This document shows positions 1-12,350 of a stretch of 64,000 bases of DNA, in pieces. Position 1 is the stretch's first letter. Every line of letters begins with the position of its first letter. Under the pieces are notes generated by a model. That model was not told the DNA's origin, did no database searches, and saw only the letters and a program-made list of their open reading frames with translations. This DNA comes from Dermatemys mawii (Eukaryota; Chordata; Testudines; Dermatemydidae), in assembly GCA_007922305.1 (NCBI GenBank), contig ML677334.1, positions 58,349,967-58,413,966 of the forward strand. The letters run 5' to 3'. The position numbers and the translations under genes are program-made.

Positions 1-1774
1 TTGGACTCCAACTCCAGGAGGGCACTATCATTTTCATAGATGCCACAAGGTAGCAGCAGACTTAAAACAATTTAAAAGTTGTTACACTAAAGTGTTTCTG
101 GAACACATTTCTGCCTGTTGGAAAGGAAAATACAGCAAGCATGGGTTAGTGGCAGGCAAGTCATCTGCTTTCTCAATCAATTGTCATGATGGAATCAGCA
201 GACCACGAGGGAAAGTATGTGTGTGGGGCGGTGGGTGGAAGATTATATTAATTGTGTGCATTGACATATGTGCAATTCAAAACATTAATGGTCTGATTTT
301 TCAGAGCTGCTCAATGCTTAGGGCAGAAGTCAGGCCATAGGTAAACTTTCGCTAGTTCCAAAATACAGCCTGTCTTTTTGCCTTCTCCTAACTAGAGGCT
401 TGACCTACCCACTGAACCATCACCTACCCGCACACTGTACAATAGCTTGCCTTACACAGCATGGGAGTTTGAAGCGCATACATTCCGAGAGGCTCATGTC
501 TTTTTGATCTACTTTAGTTTTTCTGAAGTGGTTCTTACCACCTCCTCCAAATGCAAAGTATTTCAGTGGACTGTAGTAATAGTTTCTTGAAAGAAGACTA
601 TCCACAATAAACAATACCACACCCAAACCTCTGAGGAGTGAAATTCTTAGTATAAAACATTGCTCAATTTCAAGGATATCCCCGAGTTTGTAAAAAGGAT
701 GCACTGTGAATTGTTCACTTTGTTCATAGTCAAATTGTTCTATTTAGTGTGATGTTCTTTGTCTCAAAACCACACAACACTATCTTATCATTTAGAACTA
801 AACACTTCACATGCTGTAGGGAACAATCTTGCACTAATGGGAATGGAGTAGATAGAGGTCTTTTCCACCTCTCATTTCTAAACCGCTTATTATGGTTCTA
901 AACACTTTTTTAAAAAATAGGTTACTTCTAGTGTGGTACCTCATTGAGGGCTGGATTTACAAGGTAATAAATAAAACATGTTTCCCCCAAGCAGCAACAT
1001 GGCAACCTCAAGCCTTGCCAGATCAGGCATCAAGTAAAGTATCTCCCAGTGCAGTTATTTAAGAGACGTCTTATGAACCCTGATTAAGATATTTCACCCA
1101 ACCCCACAGCCCCTCCTTTTCATAGGCTTTCCCTCCTTGAAGTCCACATCATAATTCAATCAGTCTGCCTTAAAGCAACCACAAATATTGCATTTATGCT
1201 GCGAGTCAAAAGAAATTATTCCCCCCTGAGGCTTAATAACTTATAGTGATCCCTCAGCACTGTCTTCAGAGAAATTCAGAGTGGTGTTCTTAATTAGGCT
1301 CAGTGAACAGCCAAAAGTGACTTCTGAACACTGGTGCCGCAAGCTGGGCTATCTATCCTGCCAGACTAGTGCCAGGATGTTTGATTTTAAACACACTCGT
1401 GTCATTTGTTTTAAATATTTTTGCTGGAGTGATGATTGTTAAATAGCTGACAGCACTGGGAAATATTTTTATCCGCAGGATGAGCGCAAGCAGACTGCAG
1501 TGACAGTGATCTCATCGCTAGAGACACCAACCTCTGGAATTGAGAGGGAATGTGGTCCCAGGTCCCCCCTTGGGAATACAAACAATAGCAAGCTGTCAAA
1601 AGTTAACAATGGTGCTAGGATGACAGGGGTCCTAATAAATAAGACAACAGTAGGACATTGAATTTTCCTATTTAAAAACAAAAGCTGGATTTGAACGCCA
1701 GACACAGAATTCACCATTTGCTCCCAAAAAGCCGTGCAGTTTAACTCTTTAACCAAAGCGTAATGTTCCATTTC

Positions 1775-2068
1775 TTAGGGTACGACTACACTAGACACAA
1801 TAAATCAATCCCCAAATCGACTGCCGTACTCCACCTCGGCAAGAGGAATAAGCGGAGTCAGCGGGGGAGCAGCTCCCCGAATCAACTCCTGTACTCCACG
1901 TTGGCAAGAGCAGTAAGCGGAGTCAACGGGGGAGCGGCCGTGGTTGACTCGCCGCCGTGGGGATGGCCAAGTAAGTTGACCCAAGGTACGCAACTTCAGC
2001 TACGCTATAAGTTGCAGTATCTTAGGTCGACACACACAGCCCCCCATAGTGTAGCCCAGCCCTTAGTC
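1775..2068. mobile_element. MITE with TCTACACTA-type inverted ends (copy 1)
   Basis: Terminal inverted repeats: left CTTAGGGTACGACTACACTA, right (reverse complement) CTAAGGGCTGGGCTACACTA. Interior is GC-richer with repeated GTACTCCAC and GGAGTCA words and ends AGCTACGC...CTTAGGTCGAC. Same family as 33457-33767. Non-autonomous; no transposase frame. The flanking AT-rich DNA contrasts in composition. Confidence 0.75.
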
Positions 2069-3318
2069 TTAATAGCATTTTTCTTCCAGCATCCGAGATT
2101 ATCTTTAGACTACACCAATGCTACCAGAAATTTAAAAATCCTGGAGGAAATAAGGATAAGATCTACACGGAGTTTTAACTTATTTAGCAGATAAAGAAGA
2201 TAACTCACCAGAAAAATCTAAAGTTATAATAGTAAGTATTTTGCTGTCTATTTATAATCGCTGAATGGGCTGAGACACTGTTACCTCAGAGACCTGCTCT
2301 CACCTAATACCCTGCAGTGCCAGTAAAGGTCATATCAATGTATTTTTGCTGTTGGATCCTGGGGTGCAATTCTTTCTCCTTGGAAGTTAATGACAAAACT
2401 CCCACTGACTTCAGGGAGCCCAGGATTCCATCTCCTGGAGTGTAATTCAGGGGGTGGAGGCAGGACACTCTCATCCAGTTCTTACTGTCTTTGAAACTAG
2501 TTCTCTTTGGTCTGACATGGCCACTTTAGTGAGCCCCAAGACAGGATGTAATGCTTATTCATTGGGTTTAGTGTTAGTTAGCTGTGTTTGCACTTGGTTA
2601 CCTTGGGTTTTCTCTTAATATTTAGTCTGTTACGACATACTGGCAACAAGCACGGTAATAGCAGTCTAAGTGCTGTCACTCGTTAAAGGTGACAATGTAG
2701 CCTCTCTTTTTTTTAAAATGCCCACAATTGTTATGGCAATAGGCACTTTAATAAAGAGACAAAACCAAGCATCTTAAATAAACTATTTACCATATTTAAG
2801 GACCATTCTATATTTCAGAGGACTAATCACTTTAGCAGCATTATGATGAATTATCAAAGGCAAGCTATTTAGAAACTGGAACAACTAAATATTCCCCATC
2901 AGCTTGAACTACCCCAACTTAAAATCAGAAGTTTTTATATATACTGTGTGTGTGTATATATATCATTTTAATTTCAGTTTGAGGTGAGACGTCACAGCCT
3001 AACTACTACCATGTGCAGTTTATATATAACTAGGCAGATTTCTTCTTCCCTCACTCCCCAAGGAAACCCCCAAAATCCACTTTCCCTAACCCAGAAGTAG
3101 CTTTAGTTTAGGTAAATATTTCAGATTTTGATTCTGGACAATAATTTTTTCTGATTTGCATCAGCTGTATTTTTTATAATTTCCTGTGTGTGTAACCGTG
3201 CTTATGTTCATATCTGCATTCTAAGTTATAGGCGATTCTAGCACAAGAAATCTGACTTCAACTGCGAATAAAGTGAAAATGAATGAATGAAGTCATCAGA
3301 CATGATGAGACTAAAAAG

Positions 3319-3588
3319 TTAGGTCTATACTGCACTACTGCACAGACTACAGGGGCATAAACTGCAGAGTGCACCCAAGTGCTGTACTTTCAATGCCCTG
3401 TGTGGATGCTGCTGGTGCAAACTATAAATGCACTTAGTTTGCATTGACACAGTCCTGTCCGAAAGAGGACGCTTTTTGTTCAAGCTACAAGTGTACCCAG
3501 GGGGCAGTTAGACCACAACACTTTGGTGCACACTGCAATTCACACTACCCTGGTTCTCCTCACTGTGGCACAGTGTAGACAATCCCCA
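3319..3588. mobile_element. MITE with TTAGGTCTATACTGCAC ends
   Basis: Begins TTAGGTCTATACTGCAC and ends GGCACAGTGTAGACAATCCCC, an inverted-repeat pair of the same TCTACACTG type. The interior has repeated TGCACACTGC-like words. 270 bp, diverged. Confidence 0.6.
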
Positions 3589-4693
3589 ACAAGAGAGCAG
3601 TGAAGTCCTTGCACTCAAACAACTTATTTAGGTCTTAGAAAAATCGAATTCACAAGAGATGTGAAGACAACACTATGACAATCTCCACATTGCTAGAGAG
3701 CTTCAGGAAAGCAACTGTTCAAAGACAAGAAAAATTAATTCTTACAAATACTGATGTATAAAAAAAAAATCTCCAGCTCCTCAATCCCTCTTCCTACTCC
3801 ACCTCCCTCCCCCACCCTTCACCCCAGTTTACTTTTAACAAAAATTCACAAAGGGAAAAGCAGCCAGTTGAAGACTTTCTTGAGGAGATTCAAATAGCCA
3901 ACATTTTAAACACATGGCACCTGAATATAGGCACCTATCTAAAAAAGGCTTGAATTTCAAAGGGGGCAGAGCCCCTGCAGCTCCCCATTGACTACAATGG
4001 GATTTGTGGATACTCAGCTTAAAATTGGCCTGATCTAAAATAGTGCTAACTAACTTCAGACACCAAGGTTTGTAAATGTTGGCAAATGTGTTTACAAGCT
4101 GTGAATATTTTCAGAGAAGCTGAAACCCATTAAAAACCCAATGCAACCTGAATTACCTGTCCAAGTTACAAAGCGTGTTAAATTTTAGAGGATGCATGTT
4201 AGCAATAGGTTTTGCCTTTGGTTTCTCCTATACTTAATTCAGAGACATTCTCTGTCAGATTCCCATAAGTTGCTTTGTTATCCAGGGTATAGGCAGAGGA
4301 CCTGGAATGACAAGTCTTTCAGCCACTCCTATAAATATACCACAAACTCTACTTTCTCACTTCAGGGGACAAAGCTCTGGCCTCTAGTTTACTGTTTCCT
4401 CCCTCCCATTTTAAGGCAAATCCCCTTTGAGGCAGAAAACACTCTGTTACCAGTGAGGGAGTCAATGTTGTCTGCATTCTTTATAAGACATTGACTTCTG
4501 TGACTGCTATCTCTATGATACCTCAAGCCAAAGCACGGAGACCTCTAAAGAGATGCAGAAAGATCTAAGTGCGAAGTTGAACAGTATCTGTGCATCCTCA
4601 ATAACTATGAGGAACTCCTCTCACTACTTCCAAAAACAAGACAGAAACAACAAATCAAGGGAGATGGGGTGGGGTGGGAGGGGAGGAAGGGGT

Positions 4694-4713
4694 AAGAGAG
4701 AGAGAGAGAGAGA
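4694..4713 (+). repeat. GA dinucleotide microsatellite
   Basis: Nine to ten GA units in GAREM1 intron 1, preceded by a G-rich stretch. Confidence 0.9.
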
Positions 4714-4792
4714 AGCATTCATATGAGGCCAATAATTTTATTTCTAAGAGCTCTCCCTGCTCACAGTAAGCTTCCAGTGCCCTTCCAATAAG

Positions 4793-5456
4793 TAGGGCCC
4801 TACCAAATTTACAGCCATGAAAAACTCATCCCGGACCGTGAAATATGGTCTCCCGCTGTGAAATCTGGTCTTTTGTGTGCTTTTACCCTGTACTGTACAG
4901 ATTTTATAGGGGAGAACAGCATTTCTCAAATTGGGGGTCCTAACACAAAAGGGAGTTGCAGGGGGGGTGTCAAAGTTATTTTAAGGGGGTTGCAGTACTG
5001 CCATGCTTACTTCTGAGATTCCTTCAGAGCTGTGGTAGCTACTGGCTGCAGTAGCGCAGACAGGGGTGACCATGCCACCTTTACTTCTGCGTTGCTGCCT
5101 TCAGAGAATGGCGGCTGGAGAATAGCAGCTGCTGATTGAGGGCCCAGCTCTGCAGACAGCAGCGCAGAAGTAAGGGTGGCAATAACATACCATGCACTTA
5201 CTTTTGCACTGCTGCTCCAGCCAGCAGCCGCCAGTCTCCAGCTCTGAAGGCAGAGCCGCCACCAGCAGCAGCGCAGAAGTAATGGTTGTAGTACCGCAAC
5301 CCCCCATAAAATAACCTTGTAACCCCCCCGCAATTCCCTTTTCAGTCAGGACCCCTACAACACCCTGAAATTTCAGATTTAAATATCTGAAGTCTACGAT
5401 TTTTTAAATCCTATTACTCTGAAGTTGACCAAAATGGACTGTGAATTTGGTAGTTA
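4793..5456. mobile_element. Composite inverted-repeat element, copy A, with a hAT-like insert
   Basis: Outer ends: TAGGGCCCTACCAAATTTAC on the left and GACTGTGAATTTGGTAG on the right. Inside, CAGCATTTCTCAAATTGGGG (4917) starts a hAT-like unit containing imperfect internal repeats around the word ACTTCTGC and CAGCAGCGCAGAAGTAA. The same compound is at 31099-31804, so the hAT-like unit was already inside the outer element when the compound spread. Two open frames here (5007-5333, minus) are repeat-borne. Confidence 0.7.
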
Positions 5457-6870
5457 TAAAAGGTCAAGTCGACAATGATGGCAAGTCAATACAGATGAAG
5501 CAGCAACATACACCACACTAGCCTAGGAGAGAATTATGAGATTATCACGGGACATACTACATCTGGAATTGCTTCCAGTAACCTGACAATCTTAAGCACA
5601 ACTGTTGGAGGCCATCTTAGCTGCTTCAAGTCACAGAAGGTGTTACAACAATACAAGTCATATTAACAATAGTTTTCACATCAATATTGCAGTGCCCTGT
5701 GATGTAACACTATAAAACTAACCAGCAGGTAAGGCAGAAAATCTTTTCTTCATCCTACTGCTGACCATCAAGACAGAAGCACCACAAAGTGATATAGAAA
5801 AGATACTGCATAATCAAGAGACAAAGTTACAAAAAGCTCTGGCTCCCTCACCTCAGGATTATAATAAGGACAGGGAAGCAATAGTCTGATTCCAGTGTGG
5901 ATGAGCAGATAAAGAATGATGAGACATTAAGCATGTTAGTCCAGTCTCAAAGCCATAAAAGGACAACTTTTAAGTCAAATGCAAAACTTGGTAATCAAAT
6001 TATTTTACAAGATCATACAACCCTCACTGTCACTTCGTAGCTGACACGTTGAAAGTCCCATAACTACCACAACAGGCACCGAAACTCTCACACACAAAAG
6101 AGCATGATCCAGTTTATTTAAACCAGTAGAATACGGAAAGAAAATAGTGAAAGAAGAGCCAAAACTTTACCGTAACATCTAATAAGTAGATATGTCTGGT
6201 TTAAGAGTGCAAAACAAATGCAGTTTCACGATGTTGTAGCATTCTGCAGTTCTCCCTACCCTGAGGGCCAGAATCTGAATTTTTATGGGGGGGGGGGTAA
6301 CATTTTTCCAAGCTTTAGAAACTCCTGGAGCTAATCGTTAACCTTATAAACATCCCCCCACTTCTGCATTTGCCAGTTAGTGATGGATTACTTACAACCC
6401 AATAAACGAGACATGCCGTTCCTGCCAGAAAACACGCAAGATCTTTTTGCAAACCCAGAGTAACGGCAAACGAGGGATTTCACACACCCCTATCACAATC
6501 CACCCCTGGCAAAGGTTCCCCGCACCCCAAGATGAGCGCAGGCCGCAAGGAAACGCTCTGGGACCCAAGTCACTGAGAGGACCCCGGGACTTGTGCGGAT
6601 GGAACAGCTGGGGAAGCGCTGGTCCGAACGGCCGCGGGCTCTGACCAGGGGCCCCGGGCAAGTCCCTTCCCGCCGCCTGCCCTGTGCCCCGGGTCGGGAG
6701 GACCCCCCGGCTGTGCAGGGGGCCGCGCCGCGCGCTCCGGGGAGCCTCCCCCGCTGCTTTGCGGGATGTGCCGGAGGAGCCATTCCCGCCCGCGGAGTCG
6801 GCAGAAGTTAATAGTTAATGGGCGGCTGCTGCTCCCAGCCCCCCCCCCGCCGGCCCAGGGCTTCACTCAC

Positions 6871-6991
6871 CGCTGTCCAGCCGCACGAGCTGGGGCAGCC
6901 GGTAGGTGCTCACCAGCTGGTCCAAGGGGACGGACACCGCGCTCCACTTCACCTCCTTGAGACTGGATCCCAGCGAGGGGCCCGGGTCCAT
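6871..6991 (-). CDS. GAREM1: GAREM1 first coding exon (partial gene)
   Basis: Minus-strand exon of 121 bp: 40 codons plus the first base of the next, so the donor is phase 1. The peptide opens MDPGPSLGSSLKEVKWS and continues with PLDQLVSTYRLPQLVRLDS, which I recognise as the N-terminus of GAREM1 (FAM59A), a GRB2-binding adaptor in EGFR-to-MAPK signalling. GAREM2 starts quite differently. These residues lead into the first CABIT domain; the rest of CABIT, the proline-rich region and the SAM domain lie left of the window. The ATG has A at -3 and G at +4, a strong context. In-frame codons continue upstream but only to a TTG, so this is the first in-frame ATG. The exon ends ...GACAGCG followed by GTGAGTGAAG, a near-consensus donor. 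Identification is from memory of the family. Confidence 0.93.
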
Positions 6992-7092
6992 CTTCCCTGC
7001 CGCCTGCGGGCCCGGGGAGGGGGAGTCGGGCTGCCCGGCGGCGGCTCCTGCCCGCCGGGGTGCTGCAGCCAAGGGGACGGAGCTCGCCCGGC

Positions 7093-7155
7093 TCAGCGGC
7101 GGCTGCTCCTGCAGCTGCTGCCGCCGCCTCCTCCACCTCCGCTTCCCCGGGACAT
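7093..7155 (-). other. Upstream ORF 2 (20 codons, poly-Gly) in the GAREM1 leader region
   Basis: Minus-strand ATG at 7155 follows the stop of the previous uORF almost at once. It encodes 20 residues with a run of seven Gly and ends with TGA at 7093. The nucleotide basis is a GGA/GGC triplet tract. The tandem arrangement of two short uORFs before a well-contexted main ATG would be typical of a translationally buffered leader. Depends on the unknown transcription start. Confidence 0.35.
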
Positions 7156-7156
7156 G

Positions 7157-7276
7157 CTAGGCTTGGCGAAGCGCACGGCGACACCCGCCCAGCGGCTGCG
7201 GCTGCTGCTCCTGCTCCAGCCCCCCGGGGCTGCTCCCCGCTCGGCTCGCCGCCGCGGCTGGCCCAGGAAACGCCAT
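7157..7276 (-). other. Upstream ORF 1 (39 codons) in the GAREM1 leader region
   Basis: Minus-strand ATG at 7276 opens a 39-codon frame that stops at TAG (7157-7159), 165 bases before the GAREM1 ATG. The peptide is rich in Ala, Gly, Gln and Pro, so conservation as a protein is doubtful. It matters only if transcription starts upstream of 7276. If so, it could dampen GAREM1 translation. Confidence 0.4.
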
Positions 7277-7534
7277 CCCAGCACTGACTAATCAACAGGG
7301 TGCGAGAGACGCCTGCGCGGCGGCTGCTCCTCCCCGCTCCCCGAAGGAAAGTGCCGGGCTGGCTGCCGGGCTCCCTCCTGCGCTCCGTGCAAAGTCCGTC
7401 CCGCTCGCTCCCCCCTCTGACCGCTCCGGCAACCTGCAGCCGCCAGCCTGGAGCCGCCGCTCGCAGCCCCCAGCGGGGAGAGCTTCGCGGGCGCAGCTCG
7501 CGGGGGACGCAGAGAGCAGGCCGTCCATTTGACC

Positions 7535-7650
7535 TACAGGACGGCCCAGGGGTCAGGGCCGTAGATTGGCCGCTGACTTGCTGTGAGACACTGAGCGTGT
7601 CCCTTAGATCGCCCCTTCCCCATCTGTGACATGCGGTAACCTCTGGAAAG
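7535..7650 (+). repeat. MIR-like remnant at the CpG island edge
   Basis: Shows TTGCTGTGAGACACTGAGCG, TCCCTTAGATCGCCC and CCCCATCTGTGACATG, which fit a CpG-rich MIR copy. Confidence 0.6.
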
Positions 7651-8372
7651 CTCTCGGCGCGCCCAGTCTCGGGAGTCATACCCACTGTTTACACAGCAGC
7701 AGGAGCCGTGGTGTCACCCCCGACACCTTAAACAGCCGAATAAAGGGTTGCGCTCCCAAGAGGTTATATATGTTTTCTTCCCAAAGTGGGATAAAGTGGT
7801 TTGCGTCATTGATCAGGGCTTGATCACCTAAACCCCATCTCTGAGTCTGCTCCAGGCTTTGAGTTTTGTTTGCATATTTCATCACCCAGCTGTAAACATC
7901 TATATCTAATCTCTAGAGATGGTGTTTTATAAAAGGTTAAACTATAATCTACAAAAAAGACACTGGCTGCAAAGACCCTCCAAACTTCCTATTCTCCCCT
8001 AGAACACTGAAGTCTTAAAGGGCACTTTGTTCTCTTTTACACCAGCTAACAATAAAATGTGCATGTGAGTTTGCATAATTTCAAAAGCCAAGTTCCACAT
8101 CTGGAAAGGTAATACTGCTAATTTTACAAAGTGTTTGAGCTTTACAAATTGGTCTGAGTGCTATCCTGCAGTGAGTTCCCAGAATTTTTGATAGCAAAAC
8201 CTCTTAAGCAGCAAAAAGAACACAGAATGACACAAAGTAAAGTATATACAATATGGAATTTCCTTTAACATAAATCTTCTCTTCACAGGTATGAAATTTC
8301 CATGTGTTATTTCCCTGTGCATGGAGGAAAGAGAACAGATCCCTTTGAATATACTTTTGTGTCTAAACTAAG

Positions 8373-8404
8373 TATTATTGTTATTATTATTATTATTATT
8401 ATTT
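8373..8404 (+). repeat. ATT trinucleotide microsatellite
   Basis: TATTATTG followed by nine or so TTA units, next to a LINE-type 3' scrap (8405-8475) with GTGCTACATGCTGTACAAAT. Confidence 0.9.
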
Positions 8405-10479
8405 GTATTACTGTAGTGACTAAGAGCCCTAGTTACGTATCAGGACCCCTTTGTGCTACATGCTGTACAAATACAGCATTACAAATATTCGGCAGTTTCA
8501 CTCCTCTTGTCACAGCAATTTTGAGCTGGGAGTTTGCATTAAATCTCTCCACCATTTAATTCAGTGTTGGAGATTTTGCCTGTGGAATTCATATCACATT
8601 AGGAAAAATATCCAATTAAGCTACAAATCCGTTTTTCAGTTTTCACCTGTGATAATGTTTGAATATTTAGGGCATGAAGATGTTTAGATCAGGAATTTCA
8701 ATTTATGATTATTATGTATGGGAATATTAGACATCTGTGTGGTTATCGTGGTATGAAATTTATCTGATCAATGATGTTTTTAAACCAACCATTAGACTTC
8801 TCTTCAGAAGGGATTTTGTTATGAAATCTTTATTTTGGAGACCCCCATATTTTGTGTAACTTTGTGATTCCTTACAATAAGTGTCAGATGTGCAGCTTGC
8901 TAGGCAGTGAGAACCGTTTTTAATCCACAAATAAAACAAATAAGTCAATTGGGAAACTAACACTAAGCCATTATATTGTATTGTGATGAGTTTACTGTGT
9001 TCACTTTGTTGTCAGAACTCTGATTTTATTAATTAGGTTGTGTGGATTGCATTACAGCAGCATCTGCTAACATTATCATATTTAAGGCTGTATCAGCAGT
9101 TCCCTTATAACAGTATTTTTCAGTGATTTATAACACACTTATAAAAATCCACTTATAAGATCTCACTCCAGTCTGGTTATGATATTGATCCTACTGTGGC
9201 TGGTCCTTGTACTAGTGCACAAAAGAGGTGAGATGGCAAGGAGCCTTCTCCCTCCTTGTAGCCCTCCAGACATCTTACAAAGGGGCCAGATTTGCAATCT
9301 CTGCTAGTGCCCCCCCGGGCAGCAAGCAACCTCAAAGGGGTGGGAAAGAGGAAGGATCATCCCTAGATTTACCCTCTCCACTTGCTCTGAACAGCAAGAT
9401 GGGTCAGTTGCAGAAAGAAGTACAAACTGCACAATCCTAAAGGCAGCAGTTGTGAGACGTATTGTGCTACAGACAAACCTAGGTTAGATTGTTTACTTCC
9501 CATAGGGCCGTGTGGTTTTGTACTCACTCCCCCAGCATGCACTGTGCCTCAATTATTTGATCTGACCCTGTTTCTTCAGAGCTCTGATGTTGGAAAACCT
9601 TCTTTCTTTAATCTCAGTTATGGTAGTCTCAGGTGTTACTTGTAATAATAGTAAGTATTAAAATATATTCATACACAAATGTGATTTTTGTGTCCCCGTA
9701 ATAAATTAATGTTTGAAAAGTGCTTGGAAATCCTTGTGAAAAGAACTATTGAAATGGAAAGTGATATACTAGCTAAAAGCATTATTCTAACTTGGAAAGC
9801 AAAAGAGTGGTTTGAACTTGCCACTGGTGTAACAAATTCAGTGAATGTAGCCTGTGAAATATAACATGTTATAAAATAATTTACAAGACCCTGGTTAGAC
9901 AGTCTGTTCACTGGGACCTGTGTCTGTGATTGCTTTAATGAGCTGTCTGATGCTGGGAGTGGAAACATAATACATGTTCCCCTAACCCCACATTGGTGAG
10001 CAACAGCAAATTCATTCTGAATCCTTTCTTAGCAAGCACCAGGTGGCTGTAGGCAGGGAATGCCATCATCTCTTAAGGTAGCCTGGCTGGAGTGAGTCAG
10101 GGGTATTTGCACATTGTTGAGAACCCTGAGAACAGAGGGTGGTCTCCTCTGATTTGGATTGTGCCATGCCATTGCTAGTGGATACCTGCAGCATGGACCT
10201 AGAGACTATACTAAGGGAAGTTACCCGCAATCATATTAGCTTACCTCCTTGTATTGCTGCAAGACTGTAATGTAACCATCAAACATGTTTAGCAGGCAAA
10301 CTATGTCTCTGGGGACGCTGGTTTGGCTGCTTGCACTTAAGGTTGGGGTAATAGTTGTTGGATTGTTTAAAGGTTGAAAATTGTTTGAAATATAGGGAAT
10401 GTCAACGCCAGCAGAAAATTGCCACCACAAGGGAACTCTGACTTTACAAGGACCTGCTGCTTGTAATTAGACACAGTGT

Positions 10480-10860
10480 CCCTGATCCGAAACCCTGTCT
10501 TGCTGCTTGTCATTCACATCTAAAGGGGTAGCCATACTCTACAATAAAGCACTAGCAGTACAAATCTCTGAGTCAATTTCAGATAATCAGGGCAGATTTT
10601 TAATGTATCTGAACTAATCATTGTAATATGTATGGGCCTAATGTTGATGGTCACAAAACCTTCATAGGCTTTACTAGATTACATGGAGAAGCCCATATCC
10701 CTGTTGTAATTGCTGGGGATTTTAATGAAGTACATGATCCTATTCTGGCTAAATCTTGTCTGCGGGGCCATACAAAAATGAAAACTAGAATGGCCCTGGA
10801 ATTGTACATTAAAGTTCTGGGACTAGGTGATATCTGGTGGTTCTGGTGATTTGAGACAAA
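10480..10860 (+). pseudogene. Tx1/L1-type LINE endonuclease fragment
   Basis: The plus strand reads, across decay, a segment with GVAILYNKAL, SDNQGRFLM, NMYGPNVDGHK and VIAGDFNEVHDPILAKS. This is the N-terminal half of an APE-type endonuclease (GDFN motif) as in L1/Tx1-clade LINEs. Interrupted by at least one stop, truncated at both ends and followed directly by a hAT-like element. Clade assigned by eye. Confidence 0.7.
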
Positions 10861-10943
10861 TGTAAAGAGAAAGGTAAAATTCATCTGAACGATAGCCTGG
10901 CTCCACCTGAGCATTGTAACTTCTGCTCATATAAGGTGCCATA

Positions 10944-11454
10944 CAGCAGGATTTCTCAACTCATCAGAACCCACAATCAAGTTGCCAGAATGTTTCAAAG
11001 GCTCACATGGCAGCTCCTGTGGTGCCTGTCCCATGAGGTTGGCTGGGCTCACCTTCCTGCTCCAGGCACTGCAACTCCTGGGGTTCCAATGCCACTCAAG
11101 TTTGGTCCAGTCATCATGACAATGGGAGTCCGGGTAGGCCGAATTTGACTGAGTGGCACTGCAACCTCATGAGCCAGGTCACAAATTCCACTGGCAGAAA
11201 TTAGGTCCAGTCAGAAGAGCAGGACCAAACCTGAGTGGTGCTGCAATCCTGGAGGTTGCAACTCCAGGAGCAGAGAGCCAAGCCAATCAGCCCCATACCC
11301 CAGGAGCTGCAGGAGCCACCACTGGTGGGTAGGTGAGTGCTGGGCAAGATGCAATCAAAACCATGCCACAGTCTCTGCCCCCAGACTATCTATTGGGTTG
11401 CAACAATAAACATTTACAAATGGGTCCTGAGCCAATAAAAGTTGAGAACCACTG
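10944..11454. mobile_element. hAT-like element (CAGCAGGATTTCTCAAC)
   Basis: Left CAGCAGGATTTCTCAACTC, right AAAAGTTGAGAACCACTG. The word TGCCATA occurs at both borders, consistent with a decayed target duplication. GC-richer interior, no domain recognised. Confidence 0.7.
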
Positions 11455-12224
11455 CCATAGAGGGATCTGTGGAAATAACACGAACACATCTTGCCTTCTT
11501 CCATGTTGTATTGGCACTTTGAACAACCTTTCTAAGACAGAGTGTCTGACACACACTTCTCCGTTCAAATCCCTCCTTAAAACTAATTTCTTCCACAAAC
11601 CCCACCAATGCTAATTTGCATTCATGATGCCATCACTCATCCAACCTCTGAAAGAAAACATAATTTAAAAGCAACTAAAGATAGACTCCAAAATATCATC
11701 CTTTGAGTCATTCTGTACTTCTTGTGCCAGTTCTATGATTTCTGTTTTCATGACAAACTCCTCCAGCAGGACCACATCTTCCATTTTTGTCTTGTCATAT
11801 CTAATAACAGTGCTAAGAATGAAGTGTGCCCATGAAACAGGGTTGAATTGTCCCTGGTCTTTGGATGGATGTAAAGGAGTTGGAAGACTTGGGTATGGGG
11901 GCCTTCTTCCCTTAGTGCCTTATTTCTTTGTACATGGTCCTGAAACAATCATAGTATCTGTGATGATCAGGCGAATCAATTTAGGTACAACTTTCGTAAA
12001 ATTAACCAGAATTTATAATTGCTGTATCATTGAATGCTTCAATCGGTAGTGAAGCATCTATGGGCTTACAGGGTCCCTACCCATCCTATCAAAAAGAGGC
12101 AATAGAACAAAAGACGTCATTAACCTTAACAACTGGACTCTGGCTGAACAATGGATATGCTAACGAGGGTGTCTGAGCTGGAAAACCTGTTCAGCCAAGT
12201 TTATCTGTGAGAGGAATGGAGAAT

Positions 12225-12350
12225 GGAAAATCCCCAAGGCAGAGAAAAATTGGGATAGTGGGTAGGGGGTAATAGAAGACTATATAAGAAAAAGACCCAA
12301 AAATTGGAACTGTCCCTACAAAATCGGGACATCTGATCACCCTAAAAGGC
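12225..12350 (-). repeat. Short inverted-repeat element (GGGTGATCAGATGTCCCGATTTT type)
   Basis: On the minus strand it reads AGGGTGATCAGATGTCCCGA...AGGGACAGTTCCAATTTTTGGG...CTTATATAGTCTTCTATTACCC, a pattern I associate with an abundant sauropsid repeat. The expected second TCACCCT end has decayed. No coding potential. Confidence 0.55.

Larger units (their letters stand above)
1..6870. other. GAREM1 intron 1 (left part), no exon seen
   Basis: Non-coding by inspection. Holds two turtle-type MITEs (1775-2068, 3319-3588), a composite inverted-repeat element (4793-5456), a GA microsatellite (4694-4713), a TG/TA tract near 2947-2964, a G-run at 6287-6297, and old sauropsid repeats with the ACTTCAGTGGG-type core at 2370-2450 and 3960-4040. 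The open frames here are short and show no recognisable domain. Confidence 0.7.
6480..7560 (-). promoter_or_regulatory. CpG island / GAREM1 promoter and 5' UTR region
   Basis: About 1.1 kb of very GC-rich, CpG-dense sequence surrounds GAREM1 exon 1, in sharp contrast to the AT-rich DNA on both sides. No TATA box is obvious. Between 7080 and 7240 there are triplet runs (CTG, CCG, CTC) that would sit in the 5' UTR. A C-run is at 6841-6848. Several long open frames here on both strands are by-products of the GC content. The transcription start is not identifiable; it should lie right of 6991. The island edge at 7535-7650 runs into a MIR-like remnant. Confidence 0.8.

Noticed and set aside
6867..7685. 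272-codon minus-strand open frame through the GAREM1 CpG island
   Set aside because: It overlaps GAREM1 exon 1 in another frame; the length comes from scarce stop codons in GC-rich DNA, and the residues are Gly/Ala/Arg/Pro-rich without a motif.
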